Positions 3,792 to 6,984 of a stretch of 6,984 nt of DNA are shown piece by piece. Source of the DNA: Planctomycetaceae bacterium. GTDB taxonomy: Bacteria; Planctomycetota; UBA1135; GCA-002686595. The position numbers were made by a program, and so were the translations under genes. Positions within the stretch are counted from its first letter, which is position 1, and each line of letters opens with the position of its first letter. The notes below the pieces were generated by a model that had not been told where the DNA came from, did not search any database, and saw nothing but the letters and a program-made list of their open reading frames with translations. The stretch is taken from the NCBI GenBank assembly GCA_013360535.1, contig JABWBL010000180.1:1-6984 (forward strand). The letters are read 5' to 3'.

Positions 3792-6503
3792 ATGAAGCAT
3801 CTGGTCATCGTCGAGTCGCCGACCAAGGCGAAAAAGATCAAGGACTACCTGGGGAAGGACTACGTGGTCGAGGCCAGCTTTGGCCACGTCCGCGACCTGC
3901 CCCAGAGCGCCAAGGACATCCCCGAGAAGCTCAAGAAGGAGCCCTGGGCGAGGCTGGGCATCGACGTCGACCACGGGTTCGCGGCGCTGTACATCGTGCC
4001 CGACGACAAGAAGGCGCAGATCTCGAAGCTGAAGAAGCTCGTCGCCGACGCCGACCACGTCTACCTCGCGACCGACGAGGACCGCGAGGGCGAGGCCATC
4101 GCCTGGCACCTGCTCGAGGTGCTCAAGCCGACGGTGCCCGTCTCGCGCATGGTGTTCAACGAGATCACCAAGGAAGCGATCCAGCGCGCGGTCAGCGAGG
4201 CGCGCGAGCTCGACAAGCAGCTCGTGCGCGCGCAGGAGGCGCGGCGCATCCTCGACCGCCTGTACGGCTACGAGGTCTCGCCCGTGCTGTGGCGCAAGAT
4301 CTCGAAGGGCCTGTCGGCCGGGCGCGTGCAGTCGGTGGCGACGAAGCTGCTCGTCGAGCGCGAGAAGGAGCGCATGGCGTTCGTCTCGGCGACGTGGTGG
4401 GACGTCGACCTCGGCGTGAAGAAGGGCGGCACGGAGTTCGAGGCGGAGCTCGTGTCGATCGCCGGGCGCAAGCTCGCGCGCGGCTCGGATTTCACGGAAA
4501 AGGGCCAGCTCAAGGCCAAGGACGCGGTCGTGCTCGACGAGGCGGCGGCGACCAAGCTCGGGCTCGCGCTCACCAAGGCGACGTTCGCGATCGAGGACGT
4601 CAAGCGCGAGTCGAAGACGAGCTCGCCCCGCGGGCCCTTCACGACCTCGACCTTCCAGCAGGACGCCGGCCGCAAGCTCGGCCTGCGCGCGCAGGAAGCG
4701 ATGCGCATCGCGCAGCGGCTCTACGAAGGTGGCTACATCACCTACATGCGTACCGACTCGACCGCGCTGTCGGGCGAGGCCATCGAGGCCGCGCGCACGC
4801 TGGTCGCCGAGCGTTACGGCCCCGAGAGCTTGCCGCCGAAGCCGCGTTTCTACGGCAACCAGAAGTCGAAGGGCGCGCAGGAGGCCCACGAGGCCATCCG
4901 CCCCGCCGGTTCGCGCTTCCGCCTGCCGGAAGAGGTCGGTCGCGAGGTCAGCGACATCGAGGCGCGCGTGTACGACCTGATCTGGAAGCGCACGGTCGCG
5001 TGCCAGATGGTCGACGAGCGCTTCACGGTCGTCACGGCGACGATGGCGAGCGAGGTCGCGGGCCACGGAAAGGTGCTCGCGCAATCGAAGGGCCGCACGA
5101 CGGAATTCGCCGGCTATCGCCGCGCGTATGTCGAGGGGGTCGACGACGTCGAGAAGGCGCTCGACGAGCGCGAGCGCGTGCTGCCGCCGCTCGAGCGCGG
5201 CGACCGGGTCGACGTCGCGAGCGCCACGCCCTCGGGCCACCGCACCACGCCGCCCTCGCGCTTCACGGAAGCGCTGCTCGTCAAGCGCCTCGAGGAGCTC
5301 GGCATCGGCCGCCCGTCGACCTACGCGAGCATCATCGAGACGATCACCAACCGCGAATACGCGATTTCCCGCGACAAGACGCTGATTCCGACCTGGCTCG
5401 CGTTTGCGGTCGTGCACGCGCTCGAGCTGCTCGAGCCCGTGATCGTCGACTACGCCTTCACCGCGAGCATGGAAGAGGAGCTCGACCGCATCGCCTCGGG
5501 CGAGCTCGACCAGCAGACCTTCCTCAACGGCTTCTGGTCGGGCACGAAGCCGGGCCTCAAGCACGTCGTCGCGACGCGCGCGGAAGGCATCGACCCGCGC
5601 GAGGTCGGTTCGATTCGCCTCGGGCTTCACGAGGGCGAGCCCGTGCTCGTGCGCGTCGGCCGCTACGGGCCGTACGTGCAGAGCAAGGATCGCCGCGCCA
5701 CGGTCCCGACCGCGCTCGCGCCCGATGAACTGACGCTGCCCAAGGCGATCGAGCTGCTCTCGACCGCGGAAAAGGCCGCTGCGCCGCTGGGTTTTGCCGC
5801 GGACGGACGGCCGGTCTATGTGCGCAACGGGCGCTTCGGCTACTTCGTGCAGCTCGGCGACGATCCGCCGGCCGAAGAAGAGACGGCGAAGCCCAAGAAG
5901 GCCACGAAGAAGAAGAGCACGAAGTCGAAGAAGGCCGCGGAGGAAGTTGCCGCCGAGCCCGAGGCGCCGGTGGTGCCCAAGCCCAAGCGTGCGTCGCTCT
6001 TCAAGGGTATGAAGCCGGAGTCGCTCTCGCTCGACGAGGCGCTCGCGCTGCTCTCGCTGCCGCGTGCGCTCGGCCCCGACCCGCGCGACGGCCGCAAGAT
6101 CGCCGCCAAGAACGGCCGCTTCGGACCGTACCTGGAGAAGGAGCCCGCTCCGGGCGCCGAAAAGCCCGAATATCGCCGCGTCGGCAGCGAGAACGAGCTC
6201 CTGACCGTCACGCTGGAGGCCGCGAGCGCGCTGTTCGCCGCCGAACGCCCTGCGCGCACGTTCGGGCGCCGCGCGAGCACCCCGTCCGAGCCGATCGCGA
6301 CGCTCGGCCCCGATCCGACGACGCAGCGGCCCGTGATCGTGAAACCCGGCAAGTACGGGCCTTACGTCACCGACGGCGAGACCAACGCGACGATCCCCAA
6401 GGGCGAGGATCCCAAGTCCATGAGCCTCGAGCGCGCCGCGGCGTTGCTCGCGCAAAAACGCGCGGCCGGGCCGGTGAAGAAGAAACGCGCGCGGCGCAGC
6501 TGA
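3792..6503 (+). CDS. topA: DNA topoisomerase I (type IA) with TOPRIM C-terminal repeats
   Basis: A 903-residue cytoplasmic enzyme that relaxes negatively supercoiled DNA by cutting one strand through a 5'-phosphotyrosine. The TOPRIM domain begins at once (VIVESPTKAKKI, E8) and contains ATDEDREGEAIAWH (93-106), with metal-binding D95, D97 and E99. SAGRVQSVATKLLVERE (175-191) is the conserved type IA core. GYITYMRTDST (314-324) holds the active-site tyrosine Y318 and R320. HEAIRP (366-371) and GIGRPSTYASII (504-515) are further family signatures. The tail lacks the four-cysteine zinc fingers of the E. coli enzyme; the only cysteine is C404. Instead it has four TOPRIM C-terminal-type repeats centred on RYGPYVQ (624-630), GRFGYFVQ (680-687), GRFGPYLE (775-782) and KYGPYVT (854-860). 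A Lys/Ala/Pro-rich linker (about 699-733) separates the second and third, and the end is basic (KKKRARRS). The start is secure: an in-frame TAA lies at 3774-3776 and the protein begins like other TopA proteins. There is no Shine-Dalgarno. Confidence 0.98.
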   Translation: MKHLVIVESPTKAKKIKDYLGKDYVVEASFGHVRDLPQSAKDIPEKLKKEPWARLGIDVDHGFAALYIVPDDKKAQISKLKKLVADADHVYLATDEDREGEAIAWHLLEVLKPTVPVSRMVFNEITKEAIQRAVSEARELDKQLVRAQEARRILDRLYGYEVSPVLWRKISKGLSAGRVQSVATKLLVEREKERMAFVSATWWDVDLGVKKGGTEFEAELVSIAGRKLARGSDFTEKGQLKAKDAVVLDEAAATKLGLALTKATFAIEDVKRESKTSSPRGPFTTSTFQQDAGRKLGLRAQEAMRIAQRLYEGGYITYMRTDSTALSGEAIEAARTLVAERYGPESLPPKPRFYGNQKSKGAQEAHEAIRPAGSRFRLPEEVGREVSDIEARVYDLIWKRTVACQMVDERFTVVTATMASEVAGHGKVLAQSKGRTTEFAGYRRAYVEGVDDVEKALDERERVLPPLERGDRVDVASATPSGHRTTPPSRFTEALLVKRLEELGIGRPSTYASIIETITNREYAISRDKTLIPTWLAFAVVHALELLEPVIVDYAFTASMEEELDRIASGELDQQTFLNGFWSGTKPGLKHVVATRAEGIDPREVGSIRLGLHEGEPVLVRVGRYGPYVQSKDRRATVPTALAPDELTLPKAIELLSTAEKAAAPLGFAADGRPVYVRNGRFGYFVQLGDDPPAEEETAKPKKATKKKSTKSKKAAEEVAAEPEAPVVPKPKRASLFKGMKPESLSLDEALALLSLPRALGPDPRDGRKIAAKNGRFGPYLEKEPAPGAEKPEYRRVGSENELLTVTLEAASALFAAERPARTFGRRASTPSEPIATLGPDPTTQRPVIVKPGKYGPYVTDGETNATIPKGEDPKSMSLERAAALLAQKRAAGPVKKKRARRS

Positions 6504-6557
6504 GTTCGGCTGCGTGATTGCGGGAACCCCACGCCGCGGGTCGAATGACCGGCCGCG

Positions 6558-6984
6558 ATGGGGTTCTCTGGTTTTGGCGAGGAGCGGTCGCAACCGCAGC
6601 CGTGGGCGCTCGAGGGCGCCGGCGACGTCGCGTTTGCCGTGTTGTGGGCCACGGGGACCGACACGGCGCTCGACGGCGTGTTCCGGCTCGAGGCGCTGCG
6701 GCGGCGCGACGGTGAGTGGCAGCGTTTCGAGCGCCTCTGCCGGCCATTCGCCAAGCCCGGTGACAACGCCGCGAGCGCGCGCATGGTGCGCGAGTACGGA
6801 GTGAGCGCGGCCGAGCTCGAAGGCGCGCCGCGACCGGAAACGGCGTGGAAGGAGCTCGCGGCGTTTCTCGGCGGCGCCGACGTCGTGGTCGAGTCGATCG
6901 ACGCGTTCCGGCCGTGGGCGGAGCGGCTCGCGGGCGGCGAACTGGGCTTCGAGGTCAACGGGCTGGACGAGGTCGCGCGGCTCG
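6558..6984 (+). CDS. DnaQ/epsilon-type exonuclease-like domain protein with degenerate active site, N-terminal part
   Basis: The frame runs open from ATG 6558 to the right edge, 142 full codons. The start is well constrained because an in-frame TGA sits at 6546-6548. From about residue 25 the pattern resembles the DEDD exonuclease fold: FAVLWATGTDTALDGVFRLE (26-45) in place of the usual VVxDxETTG and following strand, then LRRRDGEWQRFERLCRPF (47-64), then MVREYGVSAAELEGAPRP (76-93), matching the HGIT-x-x-x-L-x-x-AP element, and ELAAFLGGADVVVESIDAF (99-117), in place of FLxxxxLVAHNAxFD. The usual Asp and Glu of motif I are missing (W30, A31/T32) and His-Asn is absent from motif II. It is therefore probably not an active nuclease through this site. 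Such domains occur alone, in DNA polymerase III and at the front of DinG-type helicases; the missing remainder would decide. It follows topA by 54 nt with no terminator seen, so co-transcription is possible. The assignment rests on my own alignment by eye. Confidence 0.7.
   Translation, partial: MGFSGFGEERSQPQPWALEGAGDVAFAVLWATGTDTALDGVFRLEALRRRDGEWQRFERLCRPFAKPGDNAASARMVREYGVSAAELEGAPRPETAWKELAAFLGGADVVVESIDAFRPWAERLAGGELGFEVNGLDEVARL

Noticed and set aside
2581..3795. A 404-codon plus-strand frame antisense to the dehydrogenase
   Set aside because: It is Val/Asp/Gly/Leu-rich filler arising from the complement of the dehydrogenase codons; the dehydrogenase motifs on the minus strand are decisive.
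3716..5728. A 670-codon plus-strand frame overlapping topA
   Set aside because: Its translation is Arg/Gly/Ala-rich without motifs and it shares the DNA of the clear TOPRIM and active-site regions of topA.
3495..6593. A 1032-codon open frame on the minus strand, antisense to topA
   Set aside because: It lies wholly opposite topA and parts of its flanks. In GC-rich DNA stop codons are rare in such frames, and the translation is a low-complexity Arg/Leu/Ala/Asp series with no domain, while topA in the other strand is unmistakable.

Overview
This window is high-GC bacterial DNA (G/C dominates nearly every third codon position) with five protein-coding genes that can be read with confidence and a fragment of a sixth at the left edge. 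No start codon with a visible upstream region has a recognisable Shine-Dalgarno sequence. A stand-alone Hanks-type kinase sits near a topoisomerase I whose tail is built of TOPRIM C-terminal repeats rather than zinc fingers. Together these features would fit a high-GC lineage such as Planctomycetota or Myxococcota, but nothing here proves a phylum.

Layout from left to right. (1) Positions 3-344 carry the 3' part, or possibly all, of a small plus-strand gene of unknown function. (2) Positions 475-1401 (+) encode a 308-residue Ser/Thr-type protein kinase. It has an HGD catalytic loop, an IDP metal-binding motif and a large insertion between the ATP-binding lysine and helix C. (3) Positions 1391-1573 form a huge, almost perfect palindrome, with arms of about 85 nt and a 3-nt loop. 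It lies between convergent genes and its left end runs into the last codons of the kinase. (4) Positions 2509-3576 and then 1577-2479 (both -) encode a leucine-dehydrogenase-type amino acid dehydrogenase and a predicted lipoprotein, 29 nt apart and probably co-transcribed. (5) Positions 3577-3791 are a 215-nt divergent intergenic region with a perfect 9-bp inverted repeat on the dehydrogenase side and a candidate promoter close to the topA start. (6) Positions 3792-6503 (+) encode DNA topoisomerase I (topA). (7) From 6558 to the right edge (+) runs the start of a gene whose product resembles a DnaQ/epsilon-type DEDD exonuclease domain with its usual catalytic acids replaced.

The genes do not form one obvious pathway. 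topA and the exonuclease-like gene, both DNA-related, follow each other on the same strand 54 nt apart and may be co-transcribed. The dehydrogenase would connect branched-chain amino acids with their 2-oxo acids. The kinase is a soluble signalling enzyme with no sensory or membrane segment. The most unusual item is the convergent-gene palindrome, followed by the degenerate exonuclease-like domain and the atypical kinase. I found no CRISPR array, tRNA, rRNA, transposase or recognisable defence or mobile system.
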